A stretch of DNA of 64,000 nt from Pseudomonas lactis (GTDB lineage Bacteria > Pseudomonadota > Gammaproteobacteria > Pseudomonadales > Pseudomonadaceae), in NCBI RefSeq assembly GCF_001439845.1, contig NZ_JYLO01000001.1:496001-560000 (forward strand). The letters run 5' to 3'. Position numbers and translations under genes: made by a program. The notes under the pieces are model-generated. The model was not told the DNA's origin, made no database searches, and saw only the letters and a program-made list of their open reading frames with translations. Positions 11,115-19,914 of this stretch are shown here, piece by piece (position 1 is the first letter of the stretch; every line of letters begins with the position of its first letter).

Positions 11115-11179
11115 ATCGCAGGCAAGCCAGCTCCCACAGGGGAATGCATTTCAAGTGTGGGAGCTGGCTTGCCTGCGAT
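11115..11179. repeat. REP doublet 4 (upstream of module copy B)
   Basis: Same arms and same flanks as REP doublet 3, but the 20-base loop CAGGGGAATGCATTTCAAGT is the reverse complement of the other loop with one mismatch. The element has therefore been flipped relative to its flanks after, or during, the module duplication. Confidence 0.9.
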
Positions 11180-11220
11180 GAGGCCGGTCTGGGCACTTTC
11201 AATGTCAAGGAAGAACACTT

Positions 11221-12141
11221 ATGGGCAACTCCTTGTTCAACATCGGCATGGATTCCAACCGCTCTCAATTTATGGCGCGCCAGCGCATCGAGAGCCTGAT
11301 CAACCTGCCACGGCTGTTCGCCGCCATCGATGCCGACCCCGCCATTGTCGGTGCAGGTGTTGTGTATATCGATGCCGATTTCAACGTTGTCACCCTGCGC
11401 GAATTTCAGCCCATCTGCAGCATCGCACCCAAGCGTTTGATCCTGCGTGAGGCGCAGAAGTACATCGCGCCAACGCAATTCGCTCAGCAGGTGCAAGACA
11501 ATCCGCGTGAGTCCCGCTTGGTGGGCGAAGCGGTCAATACCACGCTATCGTGTGCCGGCGCGGTCATCGGTTGGATTGTGGTGCTCAGTGGTTCCGTCGC
11601 AGTTCCGTTTTCGGCGGGGGCCAGTTCGGTGGTCGTGGCGCTCGGCTATACGGCCGCGGCAGCCAGTTCTGTGCAGTGCTTTGCCAGCGGCTATCGCACC
11701 GTCAATGAGATCCGCAACCCCGCGCGAAATGATCAGCTCGACAGTGAGGAATGGTACCAATACACCATGATTGCCCTGGACGCGGCGTCGTTGGTTGGGG
11801 TGGGCTCATCGGCATTGGCAACGGTCAAGCTGGTGCGGTTGAATAAGGCCTCTACCGGGAAAAGTGTGAGAGAGGTGCTCAGGGGCCTGAATCGACAGGA
11901 GCGCGCCAAGTTGACCAAAGAGCTGCTGAGCATCAACGACCCACGCTTGACGTCCAAGATGATCAAGTTAAAGCAGTTGTCGGGCGAGTTGCCTAAGCGG
12001 TTCACGCCCACCGAGGTCAAGCATGCAACGGTCACGCAGATCAAGGACGCGTTGGGCGCAGCCATCGGTTTTACCGGTAGTGCGGTGTCAGGGAACGTGC
12101 GCACAATTGCCATAGGGCTGTATGAGGAGGCCGAGCAATGA
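11221..12141 (+). CDS. Uncharacterised protein with central hydrophobic hairpin, copy B
   Basis: The 306-residue paralogue of the gene at 9676 has the same start (MGN..NIGMDSNRSQFMARQRIES), the same glycine/alanine-rich hydrophobic hairpin in the middle and the same helical basic C-terminal half. The N-terminal third is strongly conserved between copies, whereas the segment after the hairpin has diverged much more. The upstream 100 bases, including the ribosome-binding site and a REP doublet, are duplicated too. The gene is translationally coupled to the membrane protein that follows. Function unknown. Confidence 0.8.
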   Translation: MGNSLFNIGMDSNRSQFMARQRIESLINLPRLFAAIDADPAIVGAGVVYIDADFNVVTLREFQPICSIAPKRLILREAQKYIAPTQFAQQVQDNPRESRLVGEAVNTTLSCAGAVIGWIVVLSGSVAVPFSAGASSVVVALGYTAAAASSVQCFASGYRTVNEIRNPARNDQLDSEEWYQYTMIALDAASLVGVGSSALATVKLVRLNKASTGKSVREVLRGLNRQERAKLTKELLSINDPRLTSKMIKLKQLSGELPKRFTPTEVKHATVTQIKDALGAAIGFTGSAVSGNVRTIAIGLYEEAEQ

Positions 12142-12587
12142 ACGAGCTGCCTAGCATTCGCAGTTTTCTGTCGACGTATTTCCCCGTCTTTGTGGGGGCG
12201 ATATTTGTCTGCATTTTCACCCTCGTGTTTGCGGTTCCGGTGTTCTTCGATAGCTATATGCCAAGCCTGTCCATGGCAGATAACGCCAAGTACTCCTTCC
12301 TGGTGGGTATCGCACTCACGCTAGTCATTGTGCACTGCAATTTCATGATTGCACGCGGGCGTCCCCAATGGATGTGGCCGCTAGTGTTGCTGTTGGGGGG
12401 ATGCTTTCTGGGTGTATTGCCAACACTCAATGATCAACCGAACGGGGTGGTATATGCCTTGAGCCTGGTGTTTCCATTACTTGGGCTGTTGCTGTTCAAC
12501 AGCAAACGTCACCGTGAAATGCGCCAGAAACTGGTTGAAGTCCGCTGCCTGCGCCAGGCCATGATTGCCCAACACAAACACCATTGA
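12138..12587 (+). CDS. Small four-helix membrane protein, partner B
   Basis: The 149-residue paralogue of the protein at 10605 has a shared start (SFLSTYFPVFVGAIF), four hydrophobic segments and a shared tail (LLLFNSKRHREMRQKLVEVR). The middle differs clearly from partner A, so the two partners have diverged like their upstream genes. It overlaps the preceding stop by four bases (ATGA). It may act with, or protect against, the upstream product; that is inferred only from pairing. Confidence 0.8.
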   Translation: MNELPSIRSFLSTYFPVFVGAIFVCIFTLVFAVPVFFDSYMPSLSMADNAKYSFLVGIALTLVIVHCNFMIARGRPQWMWPLVLLLGGCFLGVLPTLNDQPNGVVYALSLVFPLLGLLLFNSKRHREMRQKLVEVRCLRQAMIAQHKHH

Positions 12588-12662
12588 TTGGGTAGATTCA
12601 CCACCTGCCCTCAGCCCGGCGCTACAAATGTGTGCAGCGCATGCACCATAGCCACAACGTTG

Positions 12663-12677
12663 GCGCCGTTTTGGTGC
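12663..12677 (+). promoter_or_regulatory. NtrC-like enhancer site
   Basis: GCGCCGTTTTGGTGC matches the NtrC dyad GCACC-N5-GGTGC with one mismatch. It lies about 60 bases upstream of a sigma-54 promoter. This distance is shorter than many enhancers but within range. A further GCACC at 12684-12688 and a GTGCA at 12704-12708 lie nearby. Confidence 0.5.
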
Positions 12678-12721
12678 TGTACTGCACCGGGCCCGACGTT
12701 TTAGTGCAATGACTGCTGCTG

Positions 12722-12737
12722 TGGCATAAGTCTTGCG
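12722..12737 (+). promoter_or_regulatory. Sigma-54 promoter of the amidoligase/ATP-grasp cluster
   Basis: TGGCATAAGTCTTGCG keeps the GG and GC dinucleotides of the -24/-12 consensus at the correct 10-base interval. It lies 38 bases before the GTG start that has the AGGAGG site. The sequence around a possible earlier start at 12733 is part of this promoter, so that earlier start is unlikely. Confidence 0.75.
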
Positions 12738-12774
12738 CGCGTTGTGCTTATGCCCTGGCTCGCAGGAGGCCGCC

Positions 12775-15700
12775 GTGTCGATTCATGTCGCGTTGCACCA
12801 CGTTACGCATTACCGCTACGACCGTGCTGTTGAACTCGGCCCACAGATCGTTCGGCTACGCCCGGCGGCCCATAGCCGTACGCGGATTTTGTCCTACGCG
12901 CTGAAAGTGCTGCCGGAGCAGCATTTCATCAACTGGCAGCAAGACCCTCAGGGTAATTACCTGGCGCGCCTGGTATTCCCGGAAAAGACCGATGAGTTGC
13001 GCATTGAGGTCGACCTCGTCGCCGAAATGGCGGTATTCAACCCGTTCGATTTTTTCCTCGAACCCTACGCCGAAAAAATCCCCTTCAGCTACGCCGCCGA
13101 TGAGCAGCGCGAGCTGGCGCCATACTTGGAAACCTTGCCGCTGACGCCAAAGTTTGCCGCCTATTTGGCCGGCATCGACCGCACGCCGCTGCCCGCTGTG
13201 GATTTCCTGGTAGGCCTCAATCAGCGCCTGGCCGCCGATATTGGGTACCTGATTCGCATGGAACCGGGCGTGCAAACCCCGGAATTCACGCTGGAAAATG
13301 CGTCCGGCTCCTGCCGCGACTCGGCCTGGTTACTGGTGCAATTGCTGCGCAACCTCGGGTTGGCGGCGCGATTTGTCTCCGGTTACCTGATCCAGCTCAC
13401 CGCCGACGTCAAAGCCCTCGACGGCCCGTCCGGTACCGAGGTGGATTTCACCGACCTGCACGCCTGGTGTGAAGTGTATTTGCCCGGCGCTGGCTGGATT
13501 GGCCTGGATGCCACGTCCGGGTTGTTTGCCGGTGAAGGGCACATCCCTTTGGCCTGCAGTCCCGATCCATCGTCCGCCGCGCCGATCAGTGGGTTGGTGG
13601 AGCCGTGCGAGTGCGAATTCACCCACGAGATGTCGGTGGAGCGCATTTGGGAAGCGCCACGGGTGACCAAGCCCTATACCGAAGAACAATGGCTGGCGAT
13701 CCAGGCCCTGGGCCGGCAGATTGATGGCGACCTGCTCAAGGACGACGTACGCCTGACCATGGGCGGCGAGCCAACCTTCGTCTCTATCGACGACCCCGAC
13801 GGTGCCGAGTGGAACACCGCAGCCCTGGGCCCGGACAAACGTCGCCTGTCGGCCGAGCTGTTCCAGCGCCTGCGCCAGCACTATGCGCCCAAGGGCCTGG
13901 TGCATTTCGGCCAAGGCAAGTGGTACCCCGGCGAGCAACTGCCGCGCTGGTCGCTCAATTGCTACTGGCGCCGCGACGGCGTGCCGATCTGGCACAACAG
14001 TGCGCTGATTGCCGATGAGCAAGAGGACTATGGCGCCGATGGGGTGATGGCCGGGCGTTTCCTGGCCAGCGTCGCCGAGCGCCTCAAACTACCGGCGCGC
14101 TTTGTGTTCCCGGCGTTCGAAGACAATTTCTACTACCTATGGCGCGAAGGGGCGCTGCCCCAGAACGTCACTGCCCAGGACCCGCGCCTGAGCGACGACC
14201 TGGAGCGTGAGCGCCTGCGCAAAGTGTTCAGCCAGGGCCTGGATAAAGTCATCGGCCAGGTGCTGCCGCTGGCACGCACGGCGGCCAATGACCGCTGGCA
14301 GAGTGGGCGTTGGTACCTTCGCGACAACCATTGCCGCCTGGTGCCGGGGGATTCGCCGCTGGGCTATCGCCTGCCGCTCGCTTCGCAGCCCTGGGTGACG
14401 GCGGCGGAGTATCCGTTTGTGCATCCGACCGACCCTAACCAGGATCAGCCGGATCTGCCGACCAGCGCCCAGTTGCAAAACCATGGCGAGCCCGCGCCGG
14501 TTGATGAGCGTGTGCCCAAGATTGACGAATCCGCCGACTGGTTGACCCGTACCGCGCTGTGCGCCGAAGCACGGGAAGGGCGCCTGTACCTGTTTATGCC
14601 GCCGCTGGAGCGCGTCGAGGATTACCTGGAGTTGGTGACTGCCATTGAGGCCACCGCCGAAGAGCTGCATTGCCCGGTACTGCTGGAAGGCTACGAGCCG
14701 CCAGCGGATACGCGCCTGAGCAATTTCCGAGTGACGCCAGACCCTGGTGTCATCGAGGTCAACGTACAGCCGTCCGCCACCTGGGACGAGTTGGTAGAAC
14801 GCACCGAATTCCTCTACGAAGAGGCCCGGCAAACCCGCCTGACCACCGAGAAGTTCATGATCGACGGGCGCCATACCGGCACCGGTGGCGGTAACCACTT
14901 CGTGCTGGGCGGTGCGACGCCCAAGGATTCGCCCTTCCTGCGCCGGCCGGACCTGCTACGCAGCCTGATCAGCTACTGGCACAACCACCCGTCGTTGTCC
15001 TATTTGTTCTCCGGCCTGTTTATCGGCCCCACCTCCCAGGCGCCCCGGGTAGATGAGGCGCGCAACGATGCGCTGTATGAACTGGAGATCGCCTTTGCGC
15101 AGATGCCGGAGCCAGGCGAGGAGTGCCCGCCGTGGCTGGTGGACCGCCTGTTGCGCAACCTGCTGATCGACGTGACGGGTAATACCCATCGCGCCGAATT
15201 CTGTATCGACAAACTTTACTCACCGGACGGCGCCACTGGCCGCCTGGGGCTGCTGGAACTGCGCGCCTTTGAAATGCCGCCCCATGCGCGCATGAGCCTG
15301 ACCCAGCAGTTGTTGCTGCGGGCGCTGGTCGCGCGGTTCTGGCGCGAGCCCTATGCGCCGCCGAAGCTGGCGCGCTGGGGCACTGAACTGCATGACCGTT
15401 TCCTGTTGCCGCACTTTATCGAGCAGGACTTTGCCGACGTGATCGTCGAGCTGAACGCGGCCGGCTACCCACTGCGGGCCGAATGGTTCGCGGCGCATCT
15501 GGAGTTTCGTTTCCCCAAGGTGGGCGACTACGCCGTCAGCGGTATCGAACTGGAACTGCGCCAGGCCTTGGAGCCTTGGCATGTGCTGGGCGAGGAGGGG
15601 GCGGTGGGTGGCACGGTGCGCTATGTGGATTCGTCCCTGGAGCGCCTGCAAGTGAAGTTGAGCGGGTTGCCACCGCAACGCTACCTGCTGACCTGCAATG

Positions 15701-16065
15701 GCGTGCCGGTGCCGCTGCAAGCGACCGGCCGCGTCGGCGAGTTCGTGGCGGGCGTGCGTTACCGCGCCTGGCAGCCGGCCAACTGCCTGCAACCGACCAT
15801 CCCCGTGCATGCGCCGCTGGTATTTGACCTGCTCGACACCTGGATGCAGCGTTCGTTGGGCGGCTGCCAATACCATGTGGCGCACCCGGGCGGGCGCAAT
15901 TACGACAGCCTGCCGGTGAATGCCAATGAGGCGGAGAGCCGGCGCATGGCGCGGTTTTTCCGCTTGGGGCATAGCCCGGGCAAGCTGCCAGTGCCGACTG
16001 TAACGGTAAACGATGAATTGCCAATGACGCTGGATTTGCGGCGTTTCAAAAAAAATAAGGAATGA
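12775..16065 (+). CDS. Transglutaminase-like / DUF2126 amidoligase fusion protein
   Basis: The 1096-residue protein begins with a bacterial transglutaminase-like N-terminal domain (about 1-85) and a papain-fold transglutaminase core. The likely catalytic triad is Cys180 (SGSCRDSAW), His229 (DLHAWCEVY) and Asp245 (GLDATSG). The remaining ~750 residues match DUF2126, which has been proposed to be a glutamine-synthetase-like amidoligase (for example LTMGGEPTFVSIDDPDGAEW and KFMIDGRHTGTGGGNHFVLG). Such proteins probably act on peptide or amide bonds, but the substrate is unknown. Start choice: the GTG at 12775 has AGGAGG five bases before it. The gene is followed by the ATP-grasp/alpha-E and second transglutaminase genes, and the set is conserved as a cluster in many bacteria. 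Confidence 0.88.
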   Translation: MSIHVALHHVTHYRYDRAVELGPQIVRLRPAAHSRTRILSYALKVLPEQHFINWQQDPQGNYLARLVFPEKTDELRIEVDLVAEMAVFNPFDFFLEPYAEKIPFSYAADEQRELAPYLETLPLTPKFAAYLAGIDRTPLPAVDFLVGLNQRLAADIGYLIRMEPGVQTPEFTLENASGSCRDSAWLLVQLLRNLGLAARFVSGYLIQLTADVKALDGPSGTEVDFTDLHAWCEVYLPGAGWIGLDATSGLFAGEGHIPLACSPDPSSAAPISGLVEPCECEFTHEMSVERIWEAPRVTKPYTEEQWLAIQALGRQIDGDLLKDDVRLTMGGEPTFVSIDDPDGAEWNTAALGPDKRRLSAELFQRLRQHYAPKGLVHFGQGKWYPGEQLPRWSLNCYWRRDGVPIWHNSALIADEQEDYGADGVMAGRFLASVAERLKLPARFVFPAFEDNFYYLWREGALPQNVTAQDPRLSDDLERERLRKVFSQGLDKVIGQVLPLARTAANDRWQSGRWYLRDNHCRLVPGDSPLGYRLPLASQPWVTAAEYPFVHPTDPNQDQPDLPTSAQLQNHGEPAPVDERVPKIDESADWLTRTALCAEAREGRLYLFMPPLERVEDYLELVTAIEATAEELHCPVLLEGYEPPADTRLSNFRVTPDPGVIEVNVQPSATWDELVERTEFLYEEARQTRLTTEKFMIDGRHTGTGGGNHFVLGGATPKDSPFLRRPDLLRSLISYWHNHPSLSYLFSGLFIGPTSQAPRVDEARNDALYELEIAFAQMPEPGEECPPWLVDRLLRNLLIDVTGNTHRAEFCIDKLYSPDGATGRLGLLELRAFEMPPHARMSLTQQLLLRALVARFWREPYAPPKLARWGTELHDRFLLPHFIEQDFADVIVELNAAGYPLRAEWFAAHLEFRFPKVGDYAVSGIELELRQALEPWHVLGEEGAVGGTVRYVDSSLERLQVKLSGLPPQRYLLTCNGVPVPLQATGRVGEFVAGVRYRAWQPANCLQPTIPVHAPLVFDLLDTWMQRSLGGCQYHVAHPGGRNYDSLPVNANEAESRRMARFFRLGHSPGKLPVPTVTVNDELPMTLDLRRFKKNKE

Positions 16066-16078
16066 ACATGATTTAAGT

Positions 16079-16166
16079 GTGGGAGCTGGCTTGCCTGCGA
16101 TAGCGGTGGTTTAGTCGATAATTCTGGTGACTGATACACCGCTATCGCAGGCAAGCCAGCTCCCAC
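16079..16166. repeat. REP doublet 5
   Basis: GTGGGAGCTGGCTTGCC and its complement face each other around a 40-base centre. It separates the amidoligase gene from the ATP-grasp gene, so it may attenuate cotranscription or stabilise the upstream mRNA. Confidence 0.9.
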
Positions 16167-16223
16167 ATTGGATAGCAGTGAATTTGAGTTAACCTGACTT
16201 CCCTTGCCTCTGCCGAGCGTTCC

Positions 16224-18710
16224 ATGTCCGACTTGCTCGACCGTTACCCGCTGACCGCGGGCACCTATCACGAACTGCTGGATGCCAGCGGCGCCGTGCG
16301 TGCCCATTGGCGACGCTTGTTCGATCACCTGCAACGCAGCACGCCCGCACAACTGGCCCAGCGCCAGGCGTTGCTGACGCGCCAGATCCAGGAAAACGGC
16401 GTGACTTACAACGTCTACGCCGACCCCAAGGGTGCCGATCGCCCCTGGGAGCTGGACCTGTTGCCCCATGTGCTGGCCGCCGAGGAATGGCAGCAACTGT
16501 CGGCCGGCATCGCCCAGCGTGCGCGCCTGCTCAATGCGGTGCTGGCCGACCTGTATGGCCCGCAGCGCCTGATCAAGGAAGGCTTGCTGCCGGCCGAACT
16601 GGTGTTCGGGCATAACAATTTTCTGTGGCCGTGCCAGGGTATCCAGCCGCCCGACGGTGCGTTCCTGCATCTGTACGCGGTCGACCTGGCGCGCACCCCG
16701 GATGGCCGCTGGTGGGTCACCGCCGACCGCACCCAAGCCCCGTCGGGCGCCGGCTACGCCCTGGAAAACCGCACCATCGTGTCCCGCGCCTTCCCGGACC
16801 TGTACCGGGATATGCAGGTGCAGCACCTCACCGGGTTCTTTCGCACGTTGCAGGAAACCCTGGCGCGCCAGGCCCCTGGCGATGACCAGCCGCCACTGAT
16901 CGTGTTGCTCACGCCGGGGCGTTTCAACGAAAGCTATTTCGAACACCTGTACCTGGCGCGCCAGCTCGGCTACCCCTTGGTCGAGGGCGGCGACCTCACC
17001 GTGCGCGACAGCACCGTGTTCCTGAAAACCCTCAGCGGCCTGCGCCGGGTACACGCGATCATGCGTCGCCTTGATGATGATTTCTGCGACCCGCTGGAGC
17101 TGCGCACCGACTCGGCGCTCGGCGTGCCGGGCCTGCTCGACGCCGTGCGCCAAGGCAATGTGCTGGTGGCCAATGCCTTGGGCAGTGGTGTGCTGGAATC
17201 CCCAGGGTTACTGGGCTTTCTGCCCAAGATCAACGAATTTTTATTCGGTGAAGCCTTGATCCTGCCGTCGATTGCCACCTGGTGGTGCGGCGAAGCGCCG
17301 GTGCTTGCCGAAGCCCTGGAGAAGCTGCCGGAGCTGTTGATCAAGCCGGCATTCCCCTCGCAAAGTTTCGCGCCAGTGTTTGGTCGCGACCTTGATGATG
17401 AACAGCGTCAGGCCCTGGCCGAACGTATGCGTGCGCGGCCCTATGCCTATGTCGCCCAAGAGTTGGCGCAACTGTCTCAGGCGCCGGTCTGGCACACCGT
17501 GGATGACCACCTGCAACACCGCGCCATCGGCATGCGTGTCTACGCCGTGGCCAGTGATGACGGTTATCGGGTGCTGCCCGGCGGCCTGACCCGCGTGGCG
17601 GCCGACGCTGATGCCGAAGTGGTGTCGATGCAGCGCGGCGGGGCGAGCAAGGACACCTGGGTGCTCGGCGAACGCGCGCCGGGTGGCGAGCAGTGGCGCG
17701 CCCAACGCACCATTGGCGCCTATGACCTGGTGCGCCGCGATCCCTATCTGCCCTCGCGCGTGGTGGAAAACCTGTTCTGGTTCGGTCGTTACTGCGAGCG
17801 CTGCGACGACAGTGCGCGCTGGCTGCGTATCGTACTGGCGCGGTATGTCGATGGCGATGATCCGCTGGCGCTGCAGGCCGCCGTCGAACTCGGCGAAAGC
17901 CTGCGCCTGTTGCCGGAGGAGGGCGAGTTGCCGGAGCGTCTGCTCGCGGCCTTGCTGGGTGATGACTGGCCTTCAAGCCTGCGCGCCAATTTGCAGCGCT
18001 TGCAGTGGGCGGCGTCCCAGGTGCGCGGTAAGTTGTCCCGGGAAAACTGGCAGGCCCTGGTGGAGTTGCAACGCGAAGCCATTGAGCTGGAAAGCGACGC
18101 TGCGGACTTTGGCGAGCTGCTCGACTTTCTCAACCGCTTAGTGATGTCCCTGGCGGCGCTGTCGGGGTTTGCCCTGGACGACATGACCCGCGATGAAGGC
18201 TGGCGCTTCTTGATGATGGGCCGGCGTATCGAGCGTCTGCAATTTCTGAGCAGCAGCCTTGCGGCGTTCCTGCGCGGCGTGGCGGTATTCGATCAGGCCG
18301 GGCTGGAATGGTTGCTGGAGCTGGGCAACAGCAGCATCACCTACCGCTCGCGCTACCTGGCAGTGCCGCAGTTGATCCCGGTGCTCGACCTGCTGCTGCT
18401 CGACGAGCAGAACCCCCATGCGGTGCTGTTCCAGCTCAAGTTGGTGAGCCGCACCCTGCGCCGTCTCAATGATGATTTTGGCGTGCCCCGTGAAACCGGG
18501 CTGGCGCCTTTGGTCGAGCGCCTGGCGCGCTTTGACCTGGGCTGCCTGGAGAACGGCCTGTTTGGCGAAACCAGCGTGCGTGCCGCCGTGGACGGCCTGG
18601 CCGACTTGCTGCAAGCGGTGGCCGATGAAAGCGGGCAAGTGTCGGATCGCCTGGCGTTGCGCCATTTTGCCCACGTCGATGATGTCAGTCAGCAAACGGT
18701 GTCGGTGTAA
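16224..18710 (+). CDS. Circularly permuted ATP-grasp / alpha-E fusion protein
   Basis: The 828-residue protein joins two domains that are often separate genes. Residues 1 to ~490 match the circularly permuted ATP-grasp family (DUF404/DUF407), for example NGVTYNVYADPKG, ELVFGHNNFLWPCQG and GGDLTVRDSTVFLKTLSGL. From about residue 509 (LPSRVVENLFWFGRYCERCDD) the helical alpha-E domain (DUF403) runs to the end. ATP-grasp enzymes form carboxylate-amine bonds, so this protein is a likely peptide-type ligase working with the adjacent amidoligase and transglutaminases. The stop overlaps the next start (TAATG). No strong Shine-Dalgarno is visible before the ATG. Confidence 0.9.
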   Translation: MSDLLDRYPLTAGTYHELLDASGAVRAHWRRLFDHLQRSTPAQLAQRQALLTRQIQENGVTYNVYADPKGADRPWELDLLPHVLAAEEWQQLSAGIAQRARLLNAVLADLYGPQRLIKEGLLPAELVFGHNNFLWPCQGIQPPDGAFLHLYAVDLARTPDGRWWVTADRTQAPSGAGYALENRTIVSRAFPDLYRDMQVQHLTGFFRTLQETLARQAPGDDQPPLIVLLTPGRFNESYFEHLYLARQLGYPLVEGGDLTVRDSTVFLKTLSGLRRVHAIMRRLDDDFCDPLELRTDSALGVPGLLDAVRQGNVLVANALGSGVLESPGLLGFLPKINEFLFGEALILPSIATWWCGEAPVLAEALEKLPELLIKPAFPSQSFAPVFGRDLDDEQRQALAERMRARPYAYVAQELAQLSQAPVWHTVDDHLQHRAIGMRVYAVASDDGYRVLPGGLTRVAADADAEVVSMQRGGASKDTWVLGERAPGGEQWRAQRTIGAYDLVRRDPYLPSRVVENLFWFGRYCERCDDSARWLRIVLARYVDGDDPLALQAAVELGESLRLLPEEGELPERLLAALLGDDWPSSLRANLQRLQWAASQVRGKLSRENWQALVELQREAIELESDAADFGELLDFLNRLVMSLAALSGFALDDMTRDEGWRFLMMGRRIERLQFLSSSLAAFLRGVAVFDQAGLEWLLELGNSSITYRSRYLAVPQLIPVLDLLLLDEQNPHAVLFQLKLVSRTLRRLNDDFGVPRETGLAPLVERLARFDLGCLENGLFGETSVRAAVDGLADLLQAVADESGQVSDRLALRHFAHVDDVSQQTVSV

Positions 18711-19600
18711 TGAGCGCGCGCTACCAGATTTTCCACGATACCCATTACCACTACGACAGCCCGGTGTCCCTGGCCCAGCAACTGGCGCACCTCTGGCCAA
18801 GGCCGTGCGCCTGGCAGAAGTGCACCTGGCAGCAGTTGGATATCAGCCCGGAACCCACCTCGCGCCGCGATGAGCTGGACGTGTTCGGCAACCCGATCAC
18901 TCGCTTGGCGTTCGAACGGCCCCATGATGAATTGCTGGTGAACGCCGGGCTCACCGTGGAAGTACTGGCGCGGCCCGCTCTGGACTTCCAGCGCTCGCCG
19001 CCCTGGGACCACACCCGTGACAGCCTGACCTACAGCAGCCAGCCCCTGAGCGCCGAGCTGATCGAAGCCTGCCGCTATCGCTTCGAGTCGCCCTATGTGC
19101 ATCTGAAGAAAACCTTCGTCGAGTTCTCCGAAAGCTGCTTCCCGCCCGGCGAGCCTTTACTGCTGGGCACGCAGGCATTGATGGAGAAGATCTTCAGCGA
19201 ATTTACCTTCGATGCCGAAGCCACCCAGGTCGCCACACCGCTGGTGGAAGTGCTGGAGCGCCGTCGCGGCGTGTGCCAGGACTTCGCTCACCTGATGCTT
19301 GCCTGCCTGCGTTCCCGTGGCCTGGCGGCGCGCTATATCAGCGGCTACCTGCTCACCCAGCCACCGCCCGGCCAACCACGGCTGATTGGCGCGGATGCGT
19401 CCCATGCGTGGGTCTCGGTGTTTTGCCCGGTATCAGGCTGGGTGGATTTTGACCCGACCAACAATGTGCAGCCGGCGCTGGAGCACATCACCCTGGCCTG
19501 GGGCCGGGATTTCTCTGATGTGTCGCCGTTGCGGGGGGTGATTCTGGGGGGAGGCAGCCACGACCCGGAGGTGCGGGTGACGGTGATGCCGCTGGAATGA
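18710..19600 (+). CDS. Transglutaminase-like family protein
   Basis: The 296-residue protein has a bacterial transglutaminase-like N-terminal region (YQIFHDTHYHYDSPVSLAQQ) and a transglutaminase core. The triad is Cys189 (RRGVCQDFAHL), His232 (DASHAWVSVF) and Asp248 (DPTNN). Members of this clade are thought to act as peptidases or amidases rather than cross-linking enzymes. It is translationally coupled to the ATP-grasp/alpha-E gene. Together with the N-terminal domain of the first gene, the cluster holds two separate transglutaminase-like sites beside two ligase-type enzymes. Confidence 0.9.
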   Translation: MSARYQIFHDTHYHYDSPVSLAQQLAHLWPRPCAWQKCTWQQLDISPEPTSRRDELDVFGNPITRLAFERPHDELLVNAGLTVEVLARPALDFQRSPPWDHTRDSLTYSSQPLSAELIEACRYRFESPYVHLKKTFVEFSESCFPPGEPLLLGTQALMEKIFSEFTFDAEATQVATPLVEVLERRRGVCQDFAHLMLACLRSRGLAARYISGYLLTQPPPGQPRLIGADASHAWVSVFCPVSGWVDFDPTNNVQPALEHITLAWGRDFSDVSPLRGVILGGGSHDPEVRVTVMPLE

Positions 19601-19604
19601 AAAA

Positions 19605-19734
19605 CGATCATTCCCACGCTCTGCGTGGGAATGCCTGCTGTGACGCTCTGCGTCACCCTTGCGCTGGCTTCAAGCCTGGTGCGGGACGCGGAGCGTCCGG
19701 GGCTGCATTCCCACGCGGAGCGTGGGAACGATCA
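19605..19734. repeat. Four-hairpin intergenic repeat, copy 1
   Basis: The outer hairpins CCCACGCTCTGCGTGGG and CCCACGCGGAGCGTGGG are in opposite orientation and end in CGATCA-like sequence. The inner hairpins are TGACGCTCTGCGTCA and GGACGCGGAGCGTCC. The right end supplies the stop codon of the following minus-strand gene. Confidence 0.85.
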
Positions 19735-19914
19735 TTCAGCTGGGTCTTTCGGGGTTTCGGTCTCGTCAGTTGCCGCTTCACCTTCGGCATCCGGGTTCAG
19801 CGCACCGGCTTCTTCGTCTGCAGCGGCTTTCTTGCGTTGCAGCTTTTCCTCTTTCTTCTGTTCCTTGGCCAAGTCTCTCTGACGTTTGGCGAAGGAGTAA
19901 TTAGGTTTGGCCAT
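19732..19914 (-). CDS. Small charged protein of unknown function
   Basis: The 60-residue protein starts MAKPNYSFAKRQRDLAKEQ with a lysine/glutamine-rich helical N-terminal half and an acidic Pro/Thr/Glu-rich C-terminal half. It is a small hypothetical protein that I recall as conserved in pseudomonads. Its role is unknown. The start was chosen because AGAGGAT sits just upstream on the minus strand; a longer in-frame ATG at 20064 would add a non-conserved-looking, cysteine-containing leader. Its last codons fall in the edge of the four-hairpin repeat, so the C-terminus may differ between strains. Confidence 0.7.
   Translation of the reverse strand: MAKPNYSFAKRQRDLAKEQKKEEKLQRKKAAADEEAGALNPDAEGEAATDETETPKDPAE

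Noticed and set aside
12733..12774. Longer start for the amidoligase fusion (TTG at 12733)
   Set aside because: It falls inside the -12 part of the sigma-54 promoter; the GTG at 12775 has AGGAGG at good spacing.
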